A stretch of DNA of 64,000 nucleotides from Streptomyces aidingensis (GTDB lineage: Bacteria > Actinomycetota > Actinomycetes > Streptomycetales > Streptomycetaceae): contig NZ_FOLM01000006.1 in the NCBI RefSeq assembly GCF_900112355.1, positions 124,001-188,000 on the forward strand, read 5' to 3'. Below are positions 7,797-16,414 of this stretch, one piece after another. The stretch's first letter is position 1. Each line of letters opens with the position of its first letter. Made by a program: the position numbers and the translations under genes. The notes beneath the pieces are model-generated. The model was not told the DNA's origin. It worked only from the letters and a program-made list of their open reading frames with translations, and ran no database searches.

Positions 7797-9107
7797 GTGT
7801 CTCTGCGCATGTCCCCGTACTCCAGCCGCAGGAGCAGAGTCTGGCCGGCGCTGCTGGTGACCGGCGCCCTTGCCTTCACGGCCGCCTGCGGCGGTGACGA
7901 CGACGGCGGCTCCGGCGGCTCCGCGGACGGCGGCCAGACCACCATCGAGTTCAGCTGGTGGGGCTCCGACGAGCGTCACCAGCTCACCCAGCAGGCCGTC
8001 GACGCCTTCGAGGCCAAGAACCCCGGCATCAAGGTCGAGGTGCAGTTCTCCGACTGGGACTCGTTCTACGACACCCTGACCACCCAGGTCGCCTCGGGCG
8101 ACGCACCGGACGTCTTCACCATAGAGATCCGGCGGCTGGGCGAGTTCGCCCGGGCCGGCCGGCTGGCGGACGCGGGCAGCATGGTCGCCACCGAGGGACT
8201 CAACAGCCAGCTCCTCACCTCGGGCCAGGTGGACGGCACCCAGTACGCCATCCCGACCGGCGCCAACACCTTCGCCCTGATGGCCAACACCAAGATCCTG
8301 GCCGACGCCGGGGTGGAACTGCCCGACGACTCCAGCTGGACCTGGGAGGACTACCACGCGCTGGCCGCGCAGGTCAGCGAGGCCACCGGGGAGGACGTCT
8401 ACGGCACCCAGATCAACTTCAACGACGCCTATCTGCGGCTGTTCGCGGCCCAGCGCGGCGAGGAGTTCTACGAGGGCACCCAGATCGGCATCTCCCCGGA
8501 GACCATCGCCGACTGGTTCCAGACCCACCTCGACCTGATCGGCAACGGCGGCTCGCCCGACGCCGCCCTGTCCACCGAGGTCGGCGCCACCAGCGTGGAG
8601 CAGTCCCTGATCGCCACCAACACCGGCGCCATGGGCATGTGGTGGAGCAACCAGCTCGGCGCGCTGACCACCGGCTCCGGCGAGGACGTCCAGCTCCTCC
8701 AGGTGCCCAAGGAGGAGGGAGCCACCACCAACGGCATGTTCCTCCAGCCCACCATGTTCTGGGCGATCAGCGAGCAGAGCGACAAGCAGGAGGCCGCCGC
8801 CAAGCTGGTGGACTTCCTGGTCAACGACCCGGAGGCGGGCGCCATTCTGGGCAGTGACCGCGGTCTGCCGATGAACGACGCGGTGCTGTCCGAGATCCGG
8901 GACGAGCTGCCCGCCGCCGACCAGCAGTCGCTGGCCTTCATCGAGGAGCACGCCGACTCGCTCACCGCGCCCACCGCCTACCCGAACGGTGCCGGTGACG
9001 TCCCGGACATGCTCCAGCGCTACGGCGAGGAGGTCATCTTCGAGCGGATGACGCCGGAGCAGGCCGCCGAGGAGTTCCTCCGGGAGGCCAACGGCGTGCT
9101 GAGCTGA
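7797..9107 (+). CDS. Extracellular sugar-binding lipoprotein of the ABC importer
   Basis: This 436-residue family-1 solute-binding protein has a signal peptide of about 30 residues that ends at a lipobox-like TAAC, then a Gly/Asp/Ser-rich linker (CGGDDDGGSGGSADGG). The mature domain shows typical features: EFSWWGSDERHQ at the N-terminus, VEVQFSDWDSFYDTLTTQVASGDAPDVFTIE, and the MGMWWSNQLGAL region. GTG 7797 is set by the strong AAAGGAG at 7784-7790. It is separated from the permeases by 59 bp, which is common for the abundant binding protein. A hairpin follows at 9139-9175. The ligand is unknown; the operon predicts a uronic-acid or sugar-acid saccharide. Confidence 0.93.
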   Translation: MSLRMSPYSSRRSRVWPALLVTGALAFTAACGGDDDGGSGGSADGGQTTIEFSWWGSDERHQLTQQAVDAFEAKNPGIKVEVQFSDWDSFYDTLTTQVASGDAPDVFTIEIRRLGEFARAGRLADAGSMVATEGLNSQLLTSGQVDGTQYAIPTGANTFALMANTKILADAGVELPDDSSWTWEDYHALAAQVSEATGEDVYGTQINFNDAYLRLFAAQRGEEFYEGTQIGISPETIADWFQTHLDLIGNGGSPDAALSTEVGATSVEQSLIATNTGAMGMWWSNQLGALTTGSGEDVQLLQVPKEEGATTNGMFLQPTMFWAISEQSDKQEAAAKLVDFLVNDPEAGAILGSDRGLPMNDAVLSEIRDELPAADQQSLAFIEEHADSLTAPTAYPNGAGDVPDMLQRYGEEVIFERMTPEQAAEEFLREANGVLS

Positions 9108-9138
9108 GCCGCCGCCGGCCGTCCGACGGCCCCGACGC

Positions 9139-9175
9139 GCCGCCCCGGGACCGGCACCGCCGCTCCCGGGGCGGC
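9139..9175 (+). terminator. Stem-loop after the binding-protein gene
   Basis: A perfect 12-bp GC stem (9139-9150 with 9164-9175) closes a 13-nt loop. There is no U-tract, as is usual in Streptomyces. It lies between the lipoprotein gene and the second Gfo/Idh/MocA gene and may act as a partial terminator or as a 3' stabiliser giving excess binding-protein mRNA. Confidence 0.55.
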
Positions 9176-9221
9176 TCCCGCACCACCCGCCGCACTCCCC
9201 TTCAGGTAAGGACCTTCACCC

Positions 9222-10529
9222 GTGACACGCCGCCGCTACGCATTCGTCGGCCTCGGCCACCGCGCGCAGATGTATGTGGACGCCCTGCTGGGCGACTGGA
9301 GCGACACCGGGGAGATCGTCGCGCTCTGCGACCCCAACCGGACCCGGATGGACTACTACAACGACCGCATCACGGCGGCCGGCGGCAAGCCGGTGCCCTG
9401 CTACGCCCCCGAGCAGTTCACCGAGATGCTCCAGGGCGCCGACACCGTCGTGGTGACCAGCGTGGACGCCACCCACGCCCGGTATGTCTGCGCCGCCCTG
9501 GAGGCCGGCCGGGACGTGGTGGTGGAAAAGCCGCTGACCGTCGACGCGGCCGGCTGCGCGGCCATCGCCGAGGCCGCCGCACGCTCCACGGGCAAGATCA
9601 TCGTCACCTTCAACTACCGCTACTCGCCGCGCAACTCGGCGGTGCGGCGGCTGATCGCCGACGGCCGGATCGGCGAGGTGACCTCGGTGCACTTCGAATG
9701 GACCCTGGACACCATCCACGGCGCCGACTACTTCCGCCGCTGGCACCGCGACCGGGCGAACTCCGGCGGCCTGCTGGTGCACAAGTCCACCCACCACTTC
9801 GACCTGGTCAACTGGTGGCTGGGCGCCCGCGCCGAGCTGGTCTTCGCCCAGACCGCGCTGCGCTTCTACGGCGACGCCAACGCCTCCGCCCGCGGCCTGG
9901 CCCCGCGCCCGGAACGCGGCCAGGGCGCCCCGGGCCTGGGCAGCGACCCGTTCATCCTGGACATCTCCCGCGACGAGCGGCTCAAGCGGCTCTATCTGGA
10001 CGCCGAGCACGAGGACGGCTACCTGCGCGACCAGGACGTGTTCGCGCCCGGCATCACCATCGACGACACCATGTCGCTGCTGGTCCGCTACGACAGCCGG
10101 ACGGTGCTGACCTACTCGCTGACCGCCTACGCCCCCTGGGAGGGCTACCGGGTGGCCTTCAACGGCACCGAGGGCCGCATCGAGCTGGCCGTGTGCGAGC
10201 GGGCCTGGACCCCGCCGCACGCCGCCATCGACCCCTCCGCGGCCGGCAAGGAGCACGCCGCCGGCGCCTGGGAGAGGCTCACCCTGCACCGGCACTGGGA
10301 GGAGCCGCAGGACATCCCGGTCGAGCAGGGCGCGGGCGGCCACGGCGGCGGCGACCGGCTGCTGCTCGACGACGTCTTCCGCGGCCCGTCCGGTGACCCG
10401 CTGGCCCGCCAGGCCGGCTTCGAGGACGGCATCCGCAGCGTGCTGATCGGCGCGGCGGGCAACGAGTCGGCCCGCACCGGCCTGCCGGTCCGTCTCACCG
10501 ACGGCGGCACCCGGCTGCTCGCCCCCTGA
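9222..10529 (+). CDS. Gfo/Idh/MocA-family oxidoreductase (second copy)
   Basis: This 435-residue protein has an N-terminal dinucleotide-binding domain (YAFVGLGHRAQMYVDAL) and the family EKP motif (residues 102-104). It is longer than the first copy, with an insert around residues 225-285, and carries HKSTHHFDLVNWW in the substrate domain, where His and Asp are candidates for catalysis. GTG 9222 is preceded by AGGTAAGGA. It is the last gene of the cluster, before a strong terminator. Two such oxidoreductases next to an importer without any glycoside hydrolase raises the possibility of oxidative processing of the imported glycoside (see findings). The substrate is not determinable from the sequence. 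Confidence 0.85.
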   Translation: MTRRRYAFVGLGHRAQMYVDALLGDWSDTGEIVALCDPNRTRMDYYNDRITAAGGKPVPCYAPEQFTEMLQGADTVVVTSVDATHARYVCAALEAGRDVVVEKPLTVDAAGCAAIAEAAARSTGKIIVTFNYRYSPRNSAVRRLIADGRIGEVTSVHFEWTLDTIHGADYFRRWHRDRANSGGLLVHKSTHHFDLVNWWLGARAELVFAQTALRFYGDANASARGLAPRPERGQGAPGLGSDPFILDISRDERLKRLYLDAEHEDGYLRDQDVFAPGITIDDTMSLLVRYDSRTVLTYSLTAYAPWEGYRVAFNGTEGRIELAVCERAWTPPHAAIDPSAAGKEHAAGAWERLTLHRHWEEPQDIPVEQGAGGHGGGDRLLLDDVFRGPSGDPLARQAGFEDGIRSVLIGAAGNESARTGLPVRLTDGGTRLLAP

Positions 10530-10534
10530 ACCCG

Positions 10535-10578
10535 CGGGCCGGGGCCGCCGCGGGACGGCCCGCGGCGCCCCCGGCCCG
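10535..10578 (+). terminator. Strong terminator hairpin ending the sugar-acid cluster
   Basis: A 20-bp stem (10535-10554 with 10559-10578) with one mismatch and a 4-nt loop ACGG lies directly after the last gene of the cluster. It marks the boundary to the conserved core block. Confidence 0.75.
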
Positions 10579-10611
10579 ACCCGCCCGTCACCGGGCCCGG
10601 GGGCCCTCCCC

Positions 10612-10617
10612 TAAACT
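10612..10617 (+). promoter_or_regulatory. -10 element TAAACT for a leaderless transcript
   Basis: TAAACT ends 7 nt before the ATG at 10625, the usual distance from a -10 to the start site, so transcription probably begins at the start codon. No convincing -35 is seen. Confidence 0.5.
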
Positions 10618-10624
10618 CGCCCGC

Positions 10625-11548
10625 ATGACGAGCGAAGCGGCCGTGCGGATCACCGGGCTGGTGAAGCGGTACGGCCGCACCACCGCCGTGGACGGCCTGG
10701 ACCTCACCGTCCGGCGGGAGACCGTCACCGCCGTGCTGGGCCCCAACGGGGCGGGCAAGACCACCACCCTGGAGACCTGCGAGGGCTACCGCCGGCCGGA
10801 CGCCGGCACGGTCCGGGTGCTCGGCCTGGACCCCATGGCGCGCGGCGGCGGCCTGCGCGCCCGGATCGGCGTGATGCCGCAGCACGGCGGCGGCTACCCG
10901 GGCGCCCGGGCAATGGAGCTGCTGCGCCACGCCGCCCGGCTGCACGCCCACCCGCTGCCCGTCCCGGAGCTGGCCGAACGCCTCGGCCTCGGCTCCTGCG
11001 GGCGGACCCCCTACCGGCGGCTCTCCGGCGGCCAGCGGCAGCGGCTGGCCCTGGCCATGGCCGTGGTCGGCCGCCCCGAGCTGGTCTTCCTGGACGAGCC
11101 GACGGCCGGGCTGGACCCGCAGGCCCGCCGCGCCGTCTGGGGCCTGGTCCGACAGCTGCGGGCGGACGGCGTCACCGTGGTGCTGACCACCCATTTCATG
11201 GACGAGGCCGAGGAGCTGGCGGACCGGGTGGCCATCATCGACGACGGACGGCTGATCGCCGAGGGCACGCCCGCCGGGCTGTGCCGGGGCGGCGGCGACA
11301 GCCTGCGCTTCGCCGGCCGCCCCGGGCTGGACCTGGCCGCGCTGCGCAGCGCGCTGCCGCTCGGCTCCGGCGTGGACGAACCCACCCCCGGGCTCTACCG
11401 GGTGACCGGCGAGGTGACCCCGCACCTGCTGGCCACGGTCACCGCCTGGTGCGCCCAGCACGGGGTGCTGCCGGACCGGATCACCACCCGGCGGCACACC
11501 CTGGAGGACGTCTTCCTCGAACTCACCGGCAAGGAACTGCGCCCATGA
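10625..11548 (+). CDS. ABC transporter ATP-binding protein (DrrA/ABC-2 type)
   Basis: This 307-residue ATPase has Walker A GPNGAGKTT (39-47), the signature LSGGQ (133-137), Walker B with FLDEPT (155-160) and the switch His in TTHFMDEAEE. The C-terminal extension resembles that of drug- or polysaccharide-type ABC-2 exporters. No ribosome-binding site precedes the ATG, but a -10 hexamer 7 nt upstream suggests leaderless translation. It overlaps the permease by ATGA. An ABC pair at this spot, before ctaA, is a conserved feature of Streptomyces chromosomes as I recall. A link to heme or cytochrome assembly is possible but not shown by the sequence. Confidence 0.9.
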   Translation: MTSEAAVRITGLVKRYGRTTAVDGLDLTVRRETVTAVLGPNGAGKTTTLETCEGYRRPDAGTVRVLGLDPMARGGGLRARIGVMPQHGGGYPGARAMELLRHAARLHAHPLPVPELAERLGLGSCGRTPYRRLSGGQRQRLALAMAVVGRPELVFLDEPTAGLDPQARRAVWGLVRQLRADGVTVVLTTHFMDEAEELADRVAIIDDGRLIAEGTPAGLCRGGGDSLRFAGRPGLDLAALRSALPLGSGVDEPTPGLYRVTGEVTPHLLATVTAWCAQHGVLPDRITTRRHTLEDVFLELTGKELRP

Positions 11549-12378
11549 GCCCCGCCGACCCGACGCCGCCGCCCGCCGGCGCCCCGCCGCTCGGCCCGGG
11601 GACGGGCACCTTCGCGCCCCGGCCGGGCGCCGCGCCGCTGCCCCGGATGATCGCCGCCCAGACCGCCCTGGAGACCCGGCTGCTGCTGCGGCACGGCGAA
11701 CAGCTCCTGCTCACCGTGGTCATCCCGGCGCTGGCGCTGCTGCTGTTCGCCACCGTGGACATCCTCGCCCTGCCGGACGCCGGCTCCACGGCGGAGCGCA
11801 CCGGCTTCCTGGCCCCCGGAGTGCTGGCACTGGCCGCCTTCGCCACCGCCTTCACCGGCCAGGCCATCGCCACCGGCTACGAGCGCCGCTACGGCGTGCT
11901 CAAGCGGCTGGGCGCCACCCCGCTGCCCCGCTGGGGGCTGCTGGCCGGCAAGACCGGCGCGGTGCTGGTCACCCTGGCGCTGCAGAGCCTGCTGCTGATC
12001 GCGATCGCCCTGGCCCTGGGCTGGTCGCCGGAGCCGGGCGGCGCCCCGGCCGCGCTGCTCCTGCTGCTGCTGGGCACCACCGCGTTCTCGGCGCTCGGCC
12101 TGCTGATGGCCGGCACACTGCGCGCCGAGGCCACCCTGGCCGGCGCCAATCTGGTCTTTGTGGTGCTGCTGCTGTGCGGCGATGTGATCGTGCCGCTGGA
12201 GAACTTCCCCGGCCCGGTGCGGGAGGTGCTGGGGCTGCTGCCGCTCACCGCCCTGGCGGACGGACTGCGGCGGGTGCTCCAGGAGGGCGGGTCGCCGCCC
12301 TGGGGCAGCCTGGCGGTGCTGGCGGTCTGGGCGGTGGCCGCCACCGCCGCCGCGGCCCGCGCCTTCCGCTGGGAGTGA
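11545..12378 (+). CDS. ABC-2 type transporter permease
   Basis: The 277-residue membrane partner of the preceding ATPase has a Pro-rich cytoplasmic N-terminus (about 35 residues) and then six hydrophobic segments in the arrangement of ABC-2 exporters, with the conserved cytoplasmic turn YERRYGVLKRLGATPLPR after the second segment and NFPGPVREVLGLLPLTALADGLR near the last. The ATG overlaps the ATPase stop. The transported compound is unknown. It is followed by ctaA after 70 bp. Confidence 0.88.
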   Translation: MSPADPTPPPAGAPPLGPGTGTFAPRPGAAPLPRMIAAQTALETRLLLRHGEQLLLTVVIPALALLLFATVDILALPDAGSTAERTGFLAPGVLALAAFATAFTGQAIATGYERRYGVLKRLGATPLPRWGLLAGKTGAVLVTLALQSLLLIAIALALGWSPEPGGAPAALLLLLLGTTAFSALGLLMAGTLRAEATLAGANLVFVVLLLCGDVIVPLENFPGPVREVLGLLPLTALADGLRRVLQEGGSPPWGSLAVLAVWAVAATAAAARAFRWE

Positions 12379-12448
12379 CCCCGTCTCCCCCGCCCGCCGC
12401 CCCGGGGGCTCGTGAAGGAATGCACAAGTGCGGCCGTACCATGAGCGG

Positions 12449-13504
12449 GTGCCCAGTATGTTCCTGACCGCCGCCCGTGTCCTGCGCAACCCGCTCGCCT
12501 TCACCGCCGAACGGTGGACGCCGCAGCCGCGCACCGTACGGCGGGCCGCGTCCGCCGCGCTGCTGATGAGCGTGGTGATCGTGGTCACCGGTGGCGCGGT
12601 CCGGCTCACCGGCTCCGGCCTGGGCTGCGACACCTGGCCCAAGTGCACCGGCGACAGCCTGGTGGTGACCGCCGAGATGGGCGTGCACGGGCTGATCGAG
12701 TTCGGCAACCGGATGCTGACCTATGTGCTGTCCGCCGCCGTGGGCTGGGTCATTGTGGCGGCCCGCTGCGCCGAGCCGCGCCGCCGTCCGCTGACCCGGC
12801 TGGCCTGGGCCCAGTTCTGGATCGTGATGGGCAACGCCGTGCTGGGCGGCGTGACCGTGCTGACCGGGCTCAACCCCTACACCGTGGCCGGGCACTTCCT
12901 GCTGGCCACCGCGCTGATCACGGCCGCCATGGTGACCTGGCAGCGCGCCCGGGAGGGCGACGGACCGGCGCGCCCGCTGGCCGGTCCGCCCGTGCGGCGG
13001 GCCGTGCTGGGCCTGACCGTGCTCTGCGGTGCGCTGCTGGTGGCGGGCACCGCGGTGACCGGCAGCGGCAGGCACGCGGGCGACAGCGGCGATGTGCCGC
13101 GGATGCCGTTCGACTGGGAGGCCGTCACCCGGGTGCACTCGCTGCTGGCCTGGGCCGTGGTGCTGGGCGCGCTGGCCGTGCTGGCCGGGATGCGGCTGCT
13201 GGACGCCCCCGCCGGGCCCCGGGCCCGGGCCCGGGAGCTGGTGCTGGTGCTGTTCGCCCAGGGCGGCGTGGGCTATCTCCAGTACGCGCTGGGCGAACCG
13301 GAGATCCTGGTCGGGATCCATCTGCTCGGCTCCTGCCTGGTGTGGATCGCCATGCTGCGGCTGCTGCTCTCGCTGCGCGACCGCGGCCCCGCGCCCACCG
13401 CACCGGGGGCGCCCGGGACGCCGGCCGCCTCCGCCGTTCCCCGGCCGCCCGCCGCCGGACCCGGCCGGGCGGACGGGGCGACGGTACCGGCCGCCGCCGG
13501 CTGA
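12449..13504 (+). CDS. ctaA: Heme A synthase, CtaA/COX15 type
   Basis: This 351-residue integral membrane protein hydroxylates the C8 methyl of heme O to make heme A for the aa3 oxidase. It has eight predicted membrane segments in two homologous halves, with conserved His in the core helices (EMGVHGLIEFGNRM, VAGHFLL, VTRVHSLLAW, LVGIHLLG) and the Cys pair GLGCDTWPKC in the first extracellular loop. GTG 12449 aligns with remembered homologues starting VPxVT... and has TACCAT (12437-12442) 6 nt upstream, so it may be leaderless. An alternative GTG at 12428 has GAAGGA eight bases upstream and would add seven residues. The C-terminal 45 residues are Pro/Ala-rich and disordered. Confidence 0.93.
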   Translation: MPSMFLTAARVLRNPLAFTAERWTPQPRTVRRAASAALLMSVVIVVTGGAVRLTGSGLGCDTWPKCTGDSLVVTAEMGVHGLIEFGNRMLTYVLSAAVGWVIVAARCAEPRRRPLTRLAWAQFWIVMGNAVLGGVTVLTGLNPYTVAGHFLLATALITAAMVTWQRAREGDGPARPLAGPPVRRAVLGLTVLCGALLVAGTAVTGSGRHAGDSGDVPRMPFDWEAVTRVHSLLAWAVVLGALAVLAGMRLLDAPAGPRARARELVLVLFAQGGVGYLQYALGEPEILVGIHLLGSCLVWIAMLRLLLSLRDRGPAPTAPGAPGTPAASAVPRPPAAGPGRADGATVPAAAG

Positions 13505-13650
13505 CCGCGGCGGGCGGCGGCACGGCGGCTGCCCGTCAGCGCCTCGCCGGCCGCGACGCAGGCGGCCGACTCCACCGGCGCCGCGGCCCGGCCCCGGACA
13601 CCGTGATCAACAACACCCGCCGCACCGGTCCCCGGATCACCGTCCGCCGG

Positions 13651-13656
13651 TAGATT
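13651..13656 (+). promoter_or_regulatory. -10 element TAGATT for the PanE-like gene
   Basis: TAGATT ends 7 nt before the GTG at 13664, which has no ribosome-binding site, so a leaderless transcript is likely. Confidence 0.5.
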
Positions 13657-13663
13657 CCCGGGC

Positions 13664-14608
13664 GTGGACGCCTCAGCACCCCCGCCCCCGCCCGCCGCCG
13701 TGCCCGCCCCGGGACCGCTCACCGTGGCCGTCCTCGGACCCGGCGGCGTGGGCGGCCTGCTGGCCGCGCTGCTGGCCCGGGCCGGACACCGGGTGATCTG
13801 CCTGGCCGGCCCCGGCACCGCGGACCATCTCGCCCGGCACGGCCTGACCGTACGCAGCGCCCGCTACGGCGACTTCACCGCCCCGGTGACGGCCGGCACC
13901 GGACTGGGCGAGCCGGTGGACGCCTGCCTGATCACGGTCAAGCACACCGCGCTGCCGGCCGCGCTGGAGCGGATACCGCCCGCCGCGCTCGGCGAGGGCC
14001 TGCTGCTCCCGCTGCTCAACGGCGTCGAGCATCCGGCGCTGCTGCGCGGGCGCTACGCCCCTCGGCGGGTGGTGGCCGCGGCCATCCGGGTGGAGTCCAC
14101 CCGCACCGCGCCCGGAGTCATCGAGCACACCAGCCCGTTCGCGGGGATCGACGCCGCCGCCCCGGCCGGTGCCCCGGACGCCGTCCGGTCCCGGCTGGCC
14201 GGCCTGGCCGCCGCGCTCACCGCCGCCGGGGTGCGCACCACGCTGCGGGAGGACGAGGCGGCCGTGCTGTGGTCCAAGATGGCCTTCCTCGCCCCGCTGG
14301 CCCTGCTGACCACCCGCTACGGCGAGCCGGTCGGCGGCATCCGCAGCGGGCACCGGGCGGAGCTGCGCGCCCTGCTGGCCGAGACCGTGGCGGTCGCCGC
14401 CGCCTGCGGCGCCCCGGCCGACGCGGCCGAGCTGCTGGGCTTCTGGGACGCCCTCCCGGCCGGGATGAAGTCCTCCATGCAGCGGGACGCCGAGGCCGGC
14501 CGGCCGCTGGAACTGGACGCGATCGGCGGCGCGCTGCTGCGCGCCGCGGAGGCGCACGGTATCCCGGTCCCGACCGCCGCCGCCCTGGTCGCCGCCCTCC
14601 CGGGCTGA
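13664..14608 (+). CDS. 2-dehydropantoate 2-reductase family protein
   Basis: This 314-residue PanE/ApbA-family enzyme would reduce ketopantoate to pantoate with NADPH in coenzyme A synthesis. It has the N-terminal GPGGVGG (25-31), the conserved Lys205 in VLWSKMAF, and KSSMQRDAEAGRPLELDAIGG near the C-terminus with the Ser/Asp residues that bind the substrate. GTG 13664 is the only start compatible with the -10 just upstream. Bacteria often hold several paralogues of this family, some with other 2-keto-acid substrates, so I leave the gene symbol open. The first 15 residues are Pro/Ala-rich. It converges on the amidohydrolase gene. Confidence 0.87.
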   Translation: MDASAPPPPPAAVPAPGPLTVAVLGPGGVGGLLAALLARAGHRVICLAGPGTADHLARHGLTVRSARYGDFTAPVTAGTGLGEPVDACLITVKHTALPAALERIPPAALGEGLLLPLLNGVEHPALLRGRYAPRRVVAAAIRVESTRTAPGVIEHTSPFAGIDAAAPAGAPDAVRSRLAGLAAALTAAGVRTTLREDEAAVLWSKMAFLAPLALLTTRYGEPVGGIRSGHRAELRALLAETVAVAAACGAPADAAELLGFWDALPAGMKSSMQRDAEAGRPLELDAIGGALLRAAEAHGIPVPTAAALVAALPG

Positions 14609-14628
14609 CGGGCCGGACGGGGCCGGGT

Positions 14629-15762
14629 TCAGCTTCCGGCGGTGTCCAGGCCGTAGAGGCGACGGGCGTTGTCCGCGGTCACCAGGGCGGTGATGCGGGC
14701 GGCGTCGGCCGGGGTGCAGGCGTCGTCGGCCGTCCACTCGGCCAGCAGCCGGTGCAGCGCCAGCCGGAACTGCCGCGCCCGGATCACATGGAGCTCCGGC
14801 AGCAGCCGTGCCCCGGTGGAGAACAGCAGCTTGCCGAACGGGGCCTCGCCCAGGGTCTGCCGGGGATCGGGGCCGGTGTCGGCGTGCACATGGGCGAAGG
14901 CACCGGCCAGGGCGGCGGCCCGGCGGTGGTACGCCCGTCCGGGCAGCAGCACCAGGCTGCCGCGGCCGGCGGTGGCCCGCAGCAGGCCGGCGAGCGACGC
15001 CGGATCGGTGCACCGCAGCTGCACCGGCCGGCCGGCACACAGCGCGCCCCACAGCAGATGCAGGGTGACCTGCGCGGGCGGCGCGGTGGCCGCCGCGGCG
15101 GTGTGATCGGCCAGCCAGTTGCCGGCCGCGCGGCCCACGTCGGCCGGGTCCGGCGGGGTGCCGTCGGTGCCCTGGAGTTCCCGGGCGTCGCAGACGAAGG
15201 CGGGGGCCGTGCGGGCGGCGGAGTGCAGGGCGTCCCCGATATTGGCCAGAAAGCCCCGCACGGTGCCCGAGGTGTCGGCGACCTGGACGGCGAGCCGGTC
15301 CAGCGGCACGAGCTCCCGCATGCCCTCGTGGGGCACGGCGGCCGGGGCGTCCGGCAGCCCGGGGGCGGGCGTGGGGTCCATCAGCAGGGTGGCGATGCCG
15401 CTGCCGCGCAGCAGCGCGCAGGTGGCCCGGTAGGCGCCGAGTTCGCGGCGGCGGGCCAGATAGCGGACCGGCAGGACATCCGGGTCCAGGCCCAGCAGCG
15501 GGCCGCACCAGCGGCGCAGCGCCAGGCCGGTGCGGCTGTCGAAGACATTGCCGATATTGCCGGCAATGCCGATATTGCCGGCCGCCCGGCCACCGGGACC
15601 ACCGGGATCCCCGGGACCGCCGCCGGAGCCGGCCGCCGCGGCCAGATGCCGCTCGAAGGCGCCGAGGCCGAGGTCGGTGCAGACCACGTGGTGGCTGTGC
15701 TGGTCCACCATGGCGGGCGCCGCGGAGCGCAGGGACGAGGGCGGCGGAGACGGAGCGTGCAT
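14629..15762 (-). CDS. Amidohydrolase-family protein
   Basis: The 377-residue protein begins with the metal-binding HSH (His22, His24, in VDQHSHHVV) of the amidohydrolase superfamily, and the C-terminal PFGKLLFSTGARLLPELH resembles the region after the last barrel strand in Amidohydrolase_2 members. ATG 15762 has TAAGG five to six bases upstream; a GTG at 15819 would extend it by 19 residues but lacks support. Between residues 50 and 75 there is a Gly-rich insert with the repeat GNIGIAGNIG, encoded by short tandem copies of ATATTGCCGGC. The substrate is unknown. It is on the minus strand, 178 bp from the small gene at 15941-16306. Confidence 0.75.
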   Translation of the reverse strand: MHAPSPPPSSLRSAAPAMVDQHSHHVVCTDLGLGAFERHLAAAAGSGGGPGDPGGPGGRAAGNIGIAGNIGNVFDSRTGLALRRWCGPLLGLDPDVLPVRYLARRRELGAYRATCALLRGSGIATLLMDPTPAPGLPDAPAAVPHEGMRELVPLDRLAVQVADTSGTVRGFLANIGDALHSAARTAPAFVCDARELQGTDGTPPDPADVGRAAGNWLADHTAAAATAPPAQVTLHLLWGALCAGRPVQLRCTDPASLAGLLRATAGRGSLVLLPGRAYHRRAAALAGAFAHVHADTGPDPRQTLGEAPFGKLLFSTGARLLPELHVIRARQFRLALHRLLAEWTADDACTPADAARITALVTADNARRLYGLDTAGS

Positions 15763-15940
15763 GCCGGCCTTACGCGCGAAAGGACAGTGACCGGAGCCCA
15801 CCGGGAGCTCAGCGGCCACGGTCGGTTCCGGGATCAGTATGGTGCCCGGAAGGACGCCGGTTCAGGCGTTTGGCACCGTGCACGGGGCGCTCGAAGGGGG
15901 CGCACGACGCACGAACGGTAGTGCGGACCGAGCGCGCCGC

Positions 15941-16306
15941 TCAGGGGTTCCGCGGGCCGCCGAGCTGGCTGCCGGCCATCCGGCTCCACTCGTAGGGTCC
16001 GGTGCGCATCCGGGCGGCCAGTTCGCCGTCAAGGGTCTCGTGCAGGGTCACTCCGGCCCGGGCGGCGGCATGTTCCGCGGACTCGCGGCGCCGGGCCACC
16101 AGGTCGCCCCAGGCGCCGTCCGCGCCGACCAGCAGCAGCCGGAAACCGCGCGCTCCCAGGTAGGCGATCTGCCCGTCGGCGGAGCCGCCGTGCGCGGCGG
16201 CGAACGCCCGCACCCACTTCGCCAGCCGGGCCGTCTCCCGCTCCCCCCGGCGGTCGCCGCGTACCGGGCCCTCGGTCGACGCTTCGGTCGATGAGCTGTC
16301 AGCCAT
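15941..16306 (-). CDS. Small hypothetical protein near ctaB
   Basis: This 121-residue soluble protein is of unknown function. The first 20 residues are Ser/Thr/Glu-rich and probably disordered; the remainder has a helical RETARLAKWVRAFAAAHGG followed by GQIAYLGARGFRLLLVGADGAWGDLVARR and ends in a charged tail. ATG 16306 has TAATGT 6 nt upstream (16313-16318, minus), so the message may be leaderless. It lies immediately downstream of ctaB on the same strand, with a 108-bp gap that contains its own promoter. I recognise no domain. Codon use looks like its neighbours, with the GC-rich third position expected of a real gene. Confidence 0.7.
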   Translation of the reverse strand: MADSSSTEASTEGPVRGDRRGERETARLAKWVRAFAAAHGGSADGQIAYLGARGFRLLLVGADGAWGDLVARRRESAEHAAARAGVTLHETLDGELAARMRTGPYEWSRMAGSQLGGPRNP

Positions 16307-16414
16307 GGCAGCACATTACCCACCGGTATGCCCCACCGGCACATCGCCGCCCCGGGACATCCGTCACACCGGCCGCCGGCGGCGGCGCCCCGCGCGCCTC
16401 CCGCGCAGCGGGTA

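Noticed and set aside
12428-12448. GTG 12428 as the ctaA start
   Set aside because: It has a fair ribosome-binding site, but the extra residues do not resemble CtaA and the -10 TACCAT would lie inside the gene. It is kept as an alternative in the ctaA entry.
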